Source of the DNA: Asterella californica | Taxonomy: Eukaryota > Streptophyta > Marchantiopsida > Marchantiales > Aytoniaceae | Length of the DNA stretch: 64,000 nt | NCBI GenBank assembly: GCA_036924285.1 | Contig: JAYKYS010000070.1 | Coordinates: 1-64,000 of the forward strand | Reading direction: 5' to 3' | Shown: positions 11,440 to 23,000 of the stretch, in pieces | Position numbering within the stretch: position 1 is the first letter of the stretch | Layout: each line of letters opens with the position of its first letter | Notes under the pieces: model-generated | What the model was told of the DNA's origin: nothing | Database searches by the model: none | Seen by the model: the letters and a program-made list of their open reading frames with translations, nothing else | Translations under genes and position numbers: made by a program

Positions 11440-13937
11440 CTACAACGCAAAAGGGCAGTCCAGGTAGTCTTCTTGTAACTGATGACGAGTCTCAATGAAG
11501 CTGTACTCTGAGTCACGTGCTGAAGATGGAGTCGAGGCTGGGGTGAGTGGAATGTTCTCAAGATCCGCCTGCATTTCGGCATCAGCGTCTGTCACAGCAG
11601 CCGGCAATGCTGCTGCCGTTGAGCTCCCTGCTGATTGACTATGGTCTGCAAGCAGGTGCGAGCCATCCATGGCAGACATGGACAACTGCTCACCAGCAGG
11701 GTCAACTGGAACCAATGCAGTCGTGAAAGCTCCCAAAACCTCATTTTCCCTCCGCTGCCTGTGCAATGTCTCATCAACATCCCTCCATTCTGCTGCACAC
11801 GCTGGGGGCTCAGTGCTTGCGTCAACAGTAGGGTTGCCGTCAGAAGCATCTGAGAAAGTCTGCTGCACTGCTAGATACCAGTGGGGTCCACAAGCTTCAG
11901 GGTTGATCATAACATCAACATGCTCCATGCAAGCCAAAAGGGATTGCTGTTGTTGCAGCTCAGCATTGAGCTGTAGCCTGCTGGTGTGCCTGTCATCTGC
12001 CTCTGTTAGACGAAAGTCTGATGGCAGCTGAAAACGGGTGTTCTTGACAGCATACACCACATGCTTGATGAGGCACCCACGAATGCCACTGTCTAGCTTC
12101 TGGAAAATGTCTTCAGCTGGGTACTCACAGTGCAGCTGCATCAGCGCTGATTGCTGCATCTGCTTGATCAGGGGGGTTGCTACAAGCTTGCTGGCTGCAA
12201 TGCAGTCCGGGGCCAGCTGTGAGCTCAACAACTTCCGCAGAGACACAAACCTTCTGAGCTGCAATGTGCTGAGCTGTGCTGCAGTCTTAAAAGCCTTCTG
12301 CACTGTCTGCAGACAGATGGTGCTTGACAGAAAGGCATTCACAGCAGCCTCAAGTTGAGGCTCAAACGCAATAAGTGCATCTGACCAGGCTTCAGTCCCC
12401 CATTGCACATCTGGCATATGATATGACGAAAGCGGCATAGCGTGAGGCGCCTGACCAAAGGCGATCGCCATGCCCCGCAGCCTCTGACAGATGAATGAAT
12501 AGTCAACCTGCAAGCCGGCGCACGCCTTCAGTGTTTGTGCACAAACTCTCCTGACTGTGAAAAAATGGTGTGCTTGGCTGCAAATTGGACTATTTGCTAA
12601 ACTTTTGGATACTGGAAATTACAGCAACAATGGAAAATCATTCTGGCAGGATATGTCAAGCCACAAGTAGAAGGCCGGGGTCTACGCCTCAACAGTCCAG
12701 TAACGCAATGAATCAAGAGCCAACAAGCCAAGCACTGTGTCTTACCTGACTGCGTATAGCTGTGACAATGTCCTCTTGGTGCAATGCCTCTGGTGCTGGG
12801 CCCAGTGCATCTATCTGTTGCAGAAGGACCTGGATTGCCTTGCGGCATCTGTGCATGGCTCTGGGAGCCCACTGCTGGGCAACATGATCATGGTACATGC
12901 TGTCCAGCCTGACAATCAGCTGTCCGACAGTCATGTTCTGGGTCAGCTGATGCCATGTATCTTGAGCAGCATATGCAGCTGCAGGGTCACGAAGCATGAA
13001 GCTGAAGGTGTGCTGCTCCTCAGCACTCTGATCAACGTCAATTGCATCGATGTTGCTCTGCAAATGGCAGTTGGCCACTGCTACACAGCCTGCTAAGCCA
13101 TCTAGGTATTGGCTGTCTGCTGACTGTCCAAGCAGAGGGTCAAAGATGCGCTTCTCAACTTCAGGTTCAGACTTGACAAGGTCAGACTTCGAGAGGACCA
13201 GGATTGTCTGTGGCAACTTGTTCATTTCTCTGACCTTCTTCAAAGCTCTGCTGCCACACAAGGATGTACTTGCAGCATCCACAACACAGAGGACAATTGT
13301 GTTTGCATCCCTGACATACTTGGAGAGGAGAGCTGTGCTACTCACAGACTCCTCTGCAGGGAATACTCGAACGCCTGGCAGATCAATGATTTCGCAGCTA
13401 GGCACCTCTCCCTGCAGCCAAAAGCAGTGAAGCAGGGTGAGAGCTTGGCATGCTGCTGCCTGATTGCCAAAATTGAGAAGAAAAAGTAGCAGCGTCAAAC
13501 CAAGCAGAAGCAAGGACACAGGTCAAACTACCTGTTCAATGACAACGTCCTCGCATATGCCACTGGTCGCCCGCATAATTCTGTCAACTTCTGCTGAAGC
13601 ATGCTGCACCGCCTTGAAGGTGGAACGTTGATCCTGGAAGATGACACTGACTGCTTGTTCAGGTTGCTCAGGAACTTGGACCAATTGAACTCTGACTGGC
13701 ATTTTGGTGCATTTGTTGCCTTGGAAGACAGCGCATCTGGTCATGCGGGCTCAGCAGGCTGGACTTTCCCACTTTGGTGTCTCCGACAACGACAAGCGTC
13801 GGCAGCTTGCAGCAAATCAGCGACAAACAGCCTGTCTGACCATGGTCTGCGTGAGCTTGCTGAAATTGACCAGCTGAGCTGTTCGTTAGTTGCCGGAAGA
13901 CAGAGGTATCGTTGTAATGTGAAAGTGGATTTGGCAT
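11440..13937 (-). CDS. Dynamin-superfamily large GTPase (one frame break)
   Basis: Read on the minus strand, exons are 13937-13532, 13411-12746 and 12507-11440, all joining in phase 0, about 710 residues. Motifs in order are G1 (VVVGDTKVGKSSLLS, about 13745-13790), G3 (DLPG, about 13370-13390) and G4 (SKSD in place of T/NKxD, about 13180). Helical stalk-like sequence follows, with an acidic Ser/Thr-rich tail that ends at TAG. Right after G1 the frame shifts by one base near 13746: SSLLS continues as RMTRCAVFQGNKC only if one C is removed. All other junctions are clean. Dynamin-family proteins self-assemble on membranes and hydrolyse GTP; no transmembrane or PH segment is visible. Whether it is Mx/GBP-like, DRP-like or plastid-dividing cannot be decided here. 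The Met at 13937 gives a short N-terminal extension; an upstream exon is possible. Confidence 0.75.
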
Positions 13938-14430
13938 TGAGAGATGCTGCGGTATAGTCACACGCCTTCCGAAACCTGCAAAATAACAGAGCAAATCTAT
14001 ACCCGTACGTACACACTCACCACGACCACATTCAGTTGCAGAAACGACGGACCGAGGAATATGCCCGAAGCTGGCTGAGTGAGCTCGATGATGTGCTGGC
14101 TCTCTTCCAACCCTTCCGGTAATTTTGTTAGCAACACTATTGAAACGCTGCACAACCAGTCGACGTCGTTGTTTGACCAAGGCCGGAACAAAAAGTCCGA
14201 TTACGCGTTTTGCACGTCTCGCCAGGTTGTACTGGGTTTGGCAAGTTGCAGTAACCTCGCGTTCACAGCGTTTTCCAGGTTCCTGTCGAGGTAGTCTACA
14301 GTAGTTGCTTACCGTATATTCCTAATACAGTAGGGCTCATAAGTCCTGATCAGGACCTCCTTCCTAGCCCTCCAGCGAGTGAGAACCCTTACAACCAGGT
14401 GGAACGCAGCTTTGCATGCATGAACAGCCT
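13938..14430. other. Divergent spacer between GTPase and downstream plus-strand blocks
   Basis: This likely holds the GTPase promoter and 5' untranslated region on the minus strand. No TATA-like element or conserved site stands out. ORFs here continue the GTPase frame upstream without recognisable motifs. Confidence 0.4.
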
Positions 14431-16900
14431 GACTTCGACATGTCATATGCCTGTGAATGCAGGCATTAAATGTCAAACTGTGCTATGATGTGTTGATGGA
14501 GGCAAAGCCTCTCGTGCAGCGCAATTTGTTTCAGGTGCGTTGTCTTTGTATGCTTGTACGCTTGCTAGGTCATAGATTCAGCAGTTGAATGAAGCAAGTC
14601 TGTGGGCTTTGCCAGTACTGGTCTTGTAACCTCCCCAATTCAACTTTTGGATTGCGAATGACATGGTGTATTGCCAGGTCTATGCATGAGCTGTGGACCA
14701 GATGATACTGGGGTGATATATGCAGGCTGTACAAGCCGCTTGTACTTGTTGGCGGCCAAGGCAGAGGCGGTTGCGTGTCCGAGTCAAGTGCCAGATGCAC
14801 AGGTCCGCATATACAGGACTCTGTGAATGTTGCCAATGATGGAAATGTGCTTTTGGGTACACAAAGAAAGTGTGCCGAGTCTTTGTCTATCGAGATGCCC
14901 TCAGGCTGCAGTGAGCATGCATGCCATGATCGTGTCATCATTAGACTTGCGCTGCGCTGTCAAGGCATATACTGCAAACCTGGCAAGTCTGGGAATCATT
15001 CACTTGATTATATGTGCTTGATATATTATGGTTGTTTTGCTGCTTGCTGTACTGGTTGCATGGCGTGCATTGTGCGCTGGCAGTGGTGTCATCTTCTGTC
15101 ATGCTGACTGTTTACCTTGTCAACCCAACACAGGGTAGACCTCACAGCTTGCTTCTCTTGCAACTGTCATGAGATCAGTCATGTCGCGTTTAACACCTGC
15201 AGTTTGGGTTGCCTACCTTGTCATGTGTGCATCTGTTACCCCTTGCCACTTCATGCAAGAGTCCCTATGTGTTTCTTTTGTTTGTGATTTACAGGTGCCC
15301 AAGGAGCCTCTGGACAGCAGCAGCCTGCCATGCTGTTGAGTGCAAGCCTAAGCTCCGGCATTCCTCACAGCGTTCCGGCTGTGAGGAACCTGGCATTGGC
15401 CACCGAGATTGCTAGTGGTGTTGGCTCAGCTGCCACAGTTGATGACCCAGGAATGCTGCAGTACAAGGTGAGTGAGGCAGCTGGCAGGAAGCAGCACGTA
15501 TGCAATACATGTTTGCACTGACAAATGCTTCCTTGTCTGCATTTGCATCACGTGTTCAATATCAAAACGTGTTCTTGCATTCATGTTCAGGAAGGGAATG
15601 TCTGTTGTGCAGTTTTTGTGACTGACATTACAGGCAACACATTATACCTGTGTGCATTGCTAGTATGTGCTTCTTGATGCAGTTCAACTTTCAAAGTTCA
15701 ACAGTTTTGGGCACCTGGTTCTGCTGTACCACGTAAGATCTTGCTGACATGTCACATTATACGGTACATTCCATCTGTGGTCTATGCTCTGTAGGTGTGC
15801 AAGCAGAGCAGCGGCCCCTGCACCCAGTGCAAGCCTCACCTTCCCAGCTGTCAGATGACCTGACACTGAACAGTGAGAGAGCAGGAGAAATCGTCAAAGG
15901 CAGGCAGCATAGACGTGTCTGCAGTAAAATGTCACAGCAAGACACATTCCTCTCTGTTGTTGTTGCGTCCGAAGTGTCTTTGGATTTATGTACTGGTTCA
16001 ACTGTGGATATTGGAGCCTCAGACATGGTTGTTACCGGACAATGAGTAATGAGTGTTTTCAGTCGCATATACATAGCTAGAAACAAACAAGGTTGTCTTC
16101 TGTTTAGGCACCTGCTCAAACATCTCTCATGACCAAGGTACTGCCGAAGCGGAGTCTCACTGGGGGTTACTGAGAAGAGAGATATGTTTTGCTTGCTCAC
16201 AAGAAAGCTAAACAGACAATGTTTTAATACAATGGCAAGACATGGTTCATGCATTGTTTCATGCGGACCAGTACGCAAGTGAATGTGTCCATCGCAACCT
16301 GTTACTTGCAGTAATTGTGTTTAAATTTGCTCATGCACAACACTGACTGCTTGCATACAGTGTGTCTTTGTAGTCAGAACACCTGTTGGCGCCTGTGCAG
16401 ACACTCATCGTGCATTGGTACATGTGTCCTCAACACTGTACGCATGCTGGCAATTGTAAACATGTCTATTTTGTCATGTGATTGTGCCGCCATTGTGGTG
16501 TGTTTGGAGACATCCTTCAATGCATTGCCTGACAAAGCAAGTCCATCAGACCATGACTCATTCTAGCTGTGATCTGTCAAAGAATCATGACGGCCCAGCC
16601 AGAAGGCGCTTGCCTCACGCAGCTAGCCATGTTCCCCTGATTGTTTGTGATGGTCTCCACTGTGAGATTGTTTTGTGATGGTCTCCACTGTGTGACACTG
16701 TTACTCTGCATCTGAATATCACGAAGGCTGGGTTATTTTTCAGAACTGAGGTTGCAATTGTTGCAACTCAAGGGCTGGACGCTTTCAAAACCACAACCCC
16801 ACTGCTGTGTGCAGATGCAAGGCACATAGTGCTACAGACTGTATGTAGGAGCTAGACATTAACCGAATGTATTGATATGTTCAGTTGCCACCTGCCTCGA
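14430..16900 (+). CDS. Probable multi-exon gene of unknown function
   Basis: Several exon-like blocks with AG/GT borders occur on the plus strand: about 14466-14533 (LNVKLCYDVLMEAKPLVQ), about 14735-14801 (TSRLYLLAAKAEAVACP), about 14860-14910 (KKVCRVFVYRDALRLQ), 15296-15468 (GASGQQQPAMLLSASLSSG, ending before GTGAGT), about 15796-15900 (AEQRPLHPVQASPSQLSDDL) and about 16750-16840 (VAIVATQGLDAFKTTTPLL, ending before GTATGT). Their composition resembles the helical, Ala/Ser/Gln-rich exons elsewhere in the window. I could not join them into a single phase-consistent protein or recognise a family. The start, stop and even the number of genes are uncertain. Confidence 0.35.
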
Positions 16901-17125
16901 ACAGTGTCTCAATTCAGTGCCACCTTCTGTCCGGCTACAGCTGGTATCTTGCAAATTGTTGTGCATCCCCAACTGACACATGGGCATCAGTCATCATGCC
17001 ATTAGGCATTGCACACCAAAGTCGACAATCCCAGCTGTTGAGATCCCTGCACACCCTAGCGAGATTCAAGTTCCCAGCCAAACGCAGTATAAGTTCCCAG
17101 CCAAAAGCAGTATAAGTCACTAGCA
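16660..17125. repeat. Short local duplications
   Basis: tgatggtctccactgtg occurs twice at about 16649-16693, and a ttcccagccaaa-cgcagtataag unit is duplicated at about 17070-17115. These look like slippage products. Confidence 0.6.
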
Positions 17126-17570
17126 AAAGGCTGACGCACTCAGCAGTGCAAGTCAAAGTCATTAGGAATTAGTGGCCAAAGTCTCGCAATTTTTATGCAC
17201 AGGCAGTGCAATGCGCTAGGTGAGCCTCTGCAGGTGGTCGCCTTGAGAACAAAGATTTGATGACTGATCAGGCTCAATCTTTGTCACAGGCAAGCTTGTC
17301 CAGGCAGCAAGCTTTTGCTACCCCTTGTGTGAATGGCCACTGCTTCCTGCTTGCGGCTTGCTGAGAAAAGTAGATACCAGGCAAGACAGCTGGCATGTTT
17401 TACCAGCAGGTTTGACCTTGTCGGGGTATCGCTCCCTATGAATCTTGCCTCTGAGACTTTTTGACGGAAGCTGTACAAGTTTGGCTAATTCAAAATCATT
17501 CTGACGTTTCAGGCGCGAACGTATTCAGGTGCTTGCCGCTTGTGTACGCCGAGCTGTCGGGTGTGGCATC

Positions 17571-18114
17571 ATGGATCGACCAGCAGTCAACGAGATCTTG
17601 CCTTTCTTACATTTGAGATCGTACAAGTTGTACCAGGATCCGGGTGCTGTGTTTTTTACCAAGCACAAAGTGGATCTGGTCATCAACTGCACCAAGGAAG
17701 AAAAACTTTCGACGCCTTACAATATTGCAGCTCAGACTCCCCTGACAGTTCGCCTTAGTGTCCCTGGACGCTAACTCAGATGCAGAAAGGATGCTGGACG
17801 CTCTGCCTGGTTTGGCTGACCTGATCCACTATTACGTGAGCAACAGCAAGCACGTCCTGGTGCACTGTGAACAGGGTCTGCAGCGTTCACCTACAGTGGT
17901 TGTTGCGTACGTCAGAAAGCACCGCAAGGATTTGTACATGCCTCAAGAGGTCACAAAGCACTGGACAAAGCAAGACTACTTGGACAAGAGCCTTGAGTTT
18001 GTCAAGCAAAACCGTCCTGATATTTTCGGTGGGTCCAAACCTGGATCAGAGTACATGAATTTCAGAAGAGCGATGACGGCATTTGACAAAGATCTGTATA
18101 CTGCTGGAAAGTAG
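17571..18114 (+). CDS. Dual-specificity protein phosphatase (one frame break)
   Basis: This single-exon gene encodes a cysteine phosphatase of the DSP/VH1-like class. The N-terminal half (EILPFLHLRSYKLY, VDLVINCTKEE) matches the DSP beta-sheet entry. The active-site loop HCEQGLQRSP (about 17864-17893) has the HCxxGxxRS signature with the nucleophilic Cys and the phosphate-binding Arg, so the domain should be catalytic if expressed. A single-base break near 17756 separates the halves: the upstream frame runs to a TAA at 17772, whereas removing one base joins TVRL directly to VSLDANSDAERM. The C-terminus has a short helical extension ending TAG at 18112. ATG 17571 has a good context; an in-frame ATG at 17529 would add 14 residues. 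Substrate unknown. At about 180 residues it is the usual size for a stand-alone DSP. Confidence 0.75.
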
Positions 18115-18859
18115 CCCAAGGCTAAAAGAAGCAGTGGACTCTTGCCAGGGACCGTAGAAGAAGAAGAAGAAGAATTTTACAAGCTTCGGCCAGCCAACAA
18201 GGCTGATCACTTGTGCCAATCATGGCAATAATGTCATATGTTCATGCAGGTTTCAGAGGGCAAGATACAGTCATGGTCAGCGCTATGCAGTAAGCACTAT
18301 CGTCAAACTCTGCCGCAACGGTCACTTTGTGCACGCGTACGATATTACTCTAGACGTCGTAAGCCGCACCGCTGGCCAGGTCGCCCGTTGTTTCAATGTA
18401 CAGTCAGATGACAATTATAAGTAACATTGCACAGTGTGTAGATGCCTACTTGCAAGCAATTGCCATTGGTAAATCCTATGTACAATTCATCTATGTACAG
18501 TGTATTGTATTTTATACAAACAGGCTGGTAAACATGGCATACACAGGGGACCATGACCATTCACAACTTTCCCATGCCAAGACAGCTTCAACTTGTCCAT
18601 GTGTCTGCATATGTACACCCTAGGTATTTTCCAATATTGTCTTGGTAATAGTCCTCTATACACAGCAATGTTCTCAGTCAAAGTAGGTGCAGTACAGTAG
18701 CTTATCAACTCCAAAGCTCAATCAAGCTGGGTATCCATGTTGTGCATGCCAACCTTGACAGGACCCAGATAAGAGACGGGCAACATGGTGAAAGTCTGCA
18801 GCCGAAAAAAACACTGCAGAGCTTCATCCAAATGGAGGAAACCAAGAGCTGAAGCACGC
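18115..18859. other. Spacer between convergent phosphatase and PARP genes
   Basis: It contains a (gaa)n run at about 18157-18174 and the 3' ends of two convergent genes. Nothing else is recognised. Confidence 0.5.
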
Positions 18860-20087
18860 TCATTCATAATATGTCACCAGGTATGCTGGGTAGCTTGTAG
18901 CAGCAGATGTATATGTGACGTAGATTGGAGGATCCCCTGCTGGGTGGATGCCGCCAACTGAGTCATACCTTGGTTGTGCTCCGGGTAGCTGCCTGTATTT
19001 GCAGCTGTATGTATCAGATACAGAGCTACTATTTGTACCAGGCAAAGAATGCAGATGCATCAGGAAGTCACACCTGCAAGTTGCATAGTTTGCTACAGCA
19101 AGGTGACAGGACAATTACCAAGACCTCTTGCAGTGAGCCTCACCAAGGTGACTGCTTGTTCATTACCTTGTCATGCTGATGTGTCCCTTGGATGCAAAAC
19201 CAATTGCCGTGCACAAGACGCAAAAACTCAATGAGCAGTACCAAGCCTGGATGGCCTGTTGAGCCCTCAACGGCCATTTAAGTTTTTAGGGCTTAACATG
19301 TTTTTTAGGCTCAACATGTTTTTGGGCTCAACATGTAACAGCAAGTTGATGTCTCACCTGGTCAAGTCGGCGTCGTCAATTGCTGGAGGCATCTTGAGCT
19401 TATCGTTGATGGGCAGCACCTTACATTTGCCGGTGAGCACATCAGCCACCAACACCTGACACACTCGGCGTGTGCCAGCTGCTTGTGATCAGCAGTGGCA
19501 CTGCTGTCAGTCTGTAAGTGTATGAGGTAGCAAAGCCGAACTTGGTGGAGAAGTATGTGCCCTGACCCCAGAAGCCCTTGGCTGAGCTAAAAAGCATGGA
19601 GAATCCTGCAGGCAGCACAAGCAGCCTGTGTTTACGAATCTGCATCGGCGATGGGTTGTTTCATTTGAAGCCTGTCAAAACTCAAGAGAAGCAAGCAGTA
19701 GCATGACTTTGCCTTGGGGGGGGCAACTTCTGCAGTCAGCAAGACCATGAGCATGCTCAACAGTGGCAATGCTGACTTGTAACACACTGGAGGCTGAACC
19801 AGTCAAACTGTGGGCCATGCAAAACGCTACATGTGATGCTTTGAGACAAGGGGTACCGTCTTCTGAGTCATAGATGACTGAAGGGTCTGTAGCGCTTGTC
19901 CCATGCCACAGTCTTGATACAACTTGCAGACCAGCTCAATGTTGGCCCAGCGATTGGTGATTCGCCTGCGCTGCTCATCATAGGATTGATACAGTACCTT
20001 GTTCTGATCCTCTCCACCTGCAACACCCTCAGTTGATGTTACTTCATGACAAGGGCCAGATGCCGTCAAAGCTTCATGCGAATACAT
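18860..20087 (-). other. PARP catalytic (ART) domain
   Basis: The last exons encode LWHGTSATDPSVIYDSEDG, FSSAKGFWGQGTYFS, LVADVLTGKCKVLPINDKLK, YDSVGG and IYVTY...YPAYLVTYYE before the stop. The catalytic His (LWHGT) and Tyr (GTYFS) are present. The position of the PARP1 glutamate is hydrophobic (Ile by my alignment), as in H-Y-I/L enzymes that transfer single ADP-ribose units. Breaks near 19915 (just before LWHG) and 19450 are single-base. The split of Y-D-S-E-D-G across exons 20/21 is phase-correct. Confidence 0.85.
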
Positions 20088-23000
20088 GTGTTAGAATGAG
20101 ACTTGATAGCGAGTCATCAGTGTATTAAAACCAACATAGGTACTCTAGTATGGGAGCTGCATGCAAGAGCTCATTCATGCTCATATACTACACGCAGCAG
20201 CAGTGACACCCTGCCCAAGCCGCCTGTCCATACTAAGCTCAGCTGAATAGCTTCTTATGGCTTCATGCAAGACAAACGAAGCTGGTGTAAGCTAAACCTC
20301 CTCAACTGCTGATGCAGTGGTAGGAGCCATGCTGTAGTTGGGGGGCATAATGTTTGAACAAGTGTGCTTGCTATCTGGAAGCAGCAAACTTGATGGCAGC
20401 TTATGCTGTCAAGTTGCCATGGCTGACCTTCAGGACTTTGGTGCTGCCATGACCTTGAACCTCTGCCACCAAGGCAGCCACTTCACCCTGATGCAAGATC
20501 CACATTGTACAGCTGCGTGTTCGCAGACTGTGACTCCACCTGCTCCCAGACAACAGGATACTGCACATTCTGGGCCCTTAGCAAGATGTCCACAACCTGC
20601 TGCTCAGCCTGTTAGCAAGAGGCAATGTCAGCAGCCAGCATGCCTCGAAACAATCTGTCATATCATGAAGCTACTTCATCGTGGCAGTAGCCATTTGCCT
20701 TGAGTGACTGTAACAACAGCAGGAAAGCAGAGGCAAGGTCATGATGGATGACATGAATGTGCCAACACACAAGTAAACAGCTTTGCACGGCCAGGAGCTG
20801 CTGCAGAAACATCAGCAGCATCAGTTGCTGGATGCACACACACAGGAGACTACACACGTCTGACAATGGTGTAAAACAAGCAAGCATGCCAGCCAAGTTC
20901 ATGCAAAGCAGTGCATCAGGCGTTCAAACGCAGAGCATGTGTTTGTCTCATGAAAACCCCAGCATAGACCATGCCATTGATAGAAAGAAAAGAACTGACC
21001 TTGCGGACGCGCTCTGCCATGCCCAAGAAGGAGATTATGGGGTAGCCTGGGGACATATCTATGTCAAGAACAACAGCAGCCTGGTTGCAGGCCTCTGTTA
21101 CTTTGCCCTGCTCTGCCTGTGACAAAGCCCTTGGAAGGACTGGCAAACACACGGGTCTCCTTCAGCGTCTACAACCCCCACACCAGCAGTCACTTAAGCA
21201 GAGCCACTCAAACTTGAGCACTGCTTGGTACTGTCAGTGTTGACTGAACAGCTTGTTGACTGAGCCACGAGGACGGCTGATCACAACCAAACATCATCAC
21301 ATCACGTGCTGCAGGATGGAGTACAACCGACTTGCATGCACAGCATGCCATTCATCCACGATGCTTGCAGCTGTTGATTGCAGCATTTAGCCCTGAGACT
21401 GCTGCCCCCCTTTTGCCCCGGCCCCCCCAACCCCCCTCTTGCCCTCCCTCTCCACTGCTCTTGCTGAAAGCGAATCAGGGATGTCCCAGGATGGCTGTTA
21501 TGGAGCCACCTGCATCTCTTGCTCAATAGCTTGCTGAGGCAGCCTTGCAATTCTCTTTCTTGCCAAAACAGAGTCAGGAAGGTCTGGGCAGCGTCTCGCA
21601 ACTCCAGGCGCGGCGTTGTGGCTTGGTCCTGCTTGATCATCCAGGCTCATATTGCTGGTCCCTTGCTGAGCTGCTGCAATGGCTGTCGCACTGGCAGCTG
21701 CGTGCAACAATACTCTGCTGATGATCAAGCGTATTGCAATGCAGCGATGTTGATGATCAAGCGTATTGCAATGCAGCGATGTCTAGACATGAGCAAGGGG
21801 CATGAGGTTTGTACAGTGTCAAGGTGGTAAACATGGCAGACAGGCATGCAACAGACATTCAGCATGTCATCTGTCGTACAGTCAGCAGCAGCTCATGAGT
21901 TAAAGTAGAGCACTGATGTGCCAGTGATTGGTAGCATACCTGCAGGGCCAGCCGCCTTGTCTTCATCGGCTTTGCGACGCCAAGCTGGGCGCATCTTTCC
22001 TGTGCAAGGGTTCTTCTGCTTCATGAGATGCAGGTCCACAACATACAGCATACCCTGCTTGTGCAGCTCCGGGGCAACAATCATATTGTAATACCTGCAT
22101 TGAGGTAGCCAGACTCTGTTTCTCTGAGAGAAACATGAGGACGGTGTTGCACTCACTTCAGGTGGACAGTATGCCGAATGCCAGACTCTGCATGCACTGT
22201 GTTTTCATCTATGCATTGATGATTGAATCAATGAGCAGAGACCTGCAAAGCTGAGTCAGGGATTTGGAGCTCACATAAAAGAAAAGAGAAAGTGACACCA
22301 TTTTGGCGTTGTATAAAGAGAAGCTTAGGCTGTACCTGGCTCACAGACACTGCAAGATACATTGCAAGCACAATGAGGCTACCTGTTGCTGGATGTCTGC
22401 TGATCATTTGTAGTCTCATTCAAGAAGGCTTGGTACTGTTTCTCCAGCTCACGAGATGACTCCACCTGAAAGAAGATAGCAGTACTGTTTAGGCAAGGTC
22501 CTTTTGGGCAGATTGACATTATAGCAGATGCTGTTCACTTGCCCAGGGAAGCTAAGGATGTTGTTGCTGCTCCTATGCCTGGTTTGTCATCTAGAGAGAC
22601 AGACTGAAGCAGATAGTAGGCCCTCATGACTTGAATGATTCAAAGAACATTCAACATGGTGCCTACTTTACTGCTGACTAAGCACATGCACATGTGCATT
22701 TTCAGATGACACCTATCATGACATTAACTTGCGTGAAGCTTGGCACACATGCCATCGAGGAGGCAGCTTGGACAGTGGAGGCTTACGCTGTATGTAATGT
22801 CTTTGCCGATGCTTGTGTCGTGAACGCCCCACCGCATGCCATTCCCATTTTCGGATTTGAACAACTGCTGCAAGATGCTGCCAAGGTTGGCATGCTCCTG
22901 AACAGGGACATGCACGCGTCCTGCCTGCTCCTTCAGGCTAGCCACAATGGCTAAAACTGCTGCAGCACCTATGTCCACAAAGTGCACGCTCTGCACACAC

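Noticed and set aside
14079..14294. Short plus-strand ORF upstream of the GTPase
   Set aside because: Shadow of the minus-strand frame with no motif.
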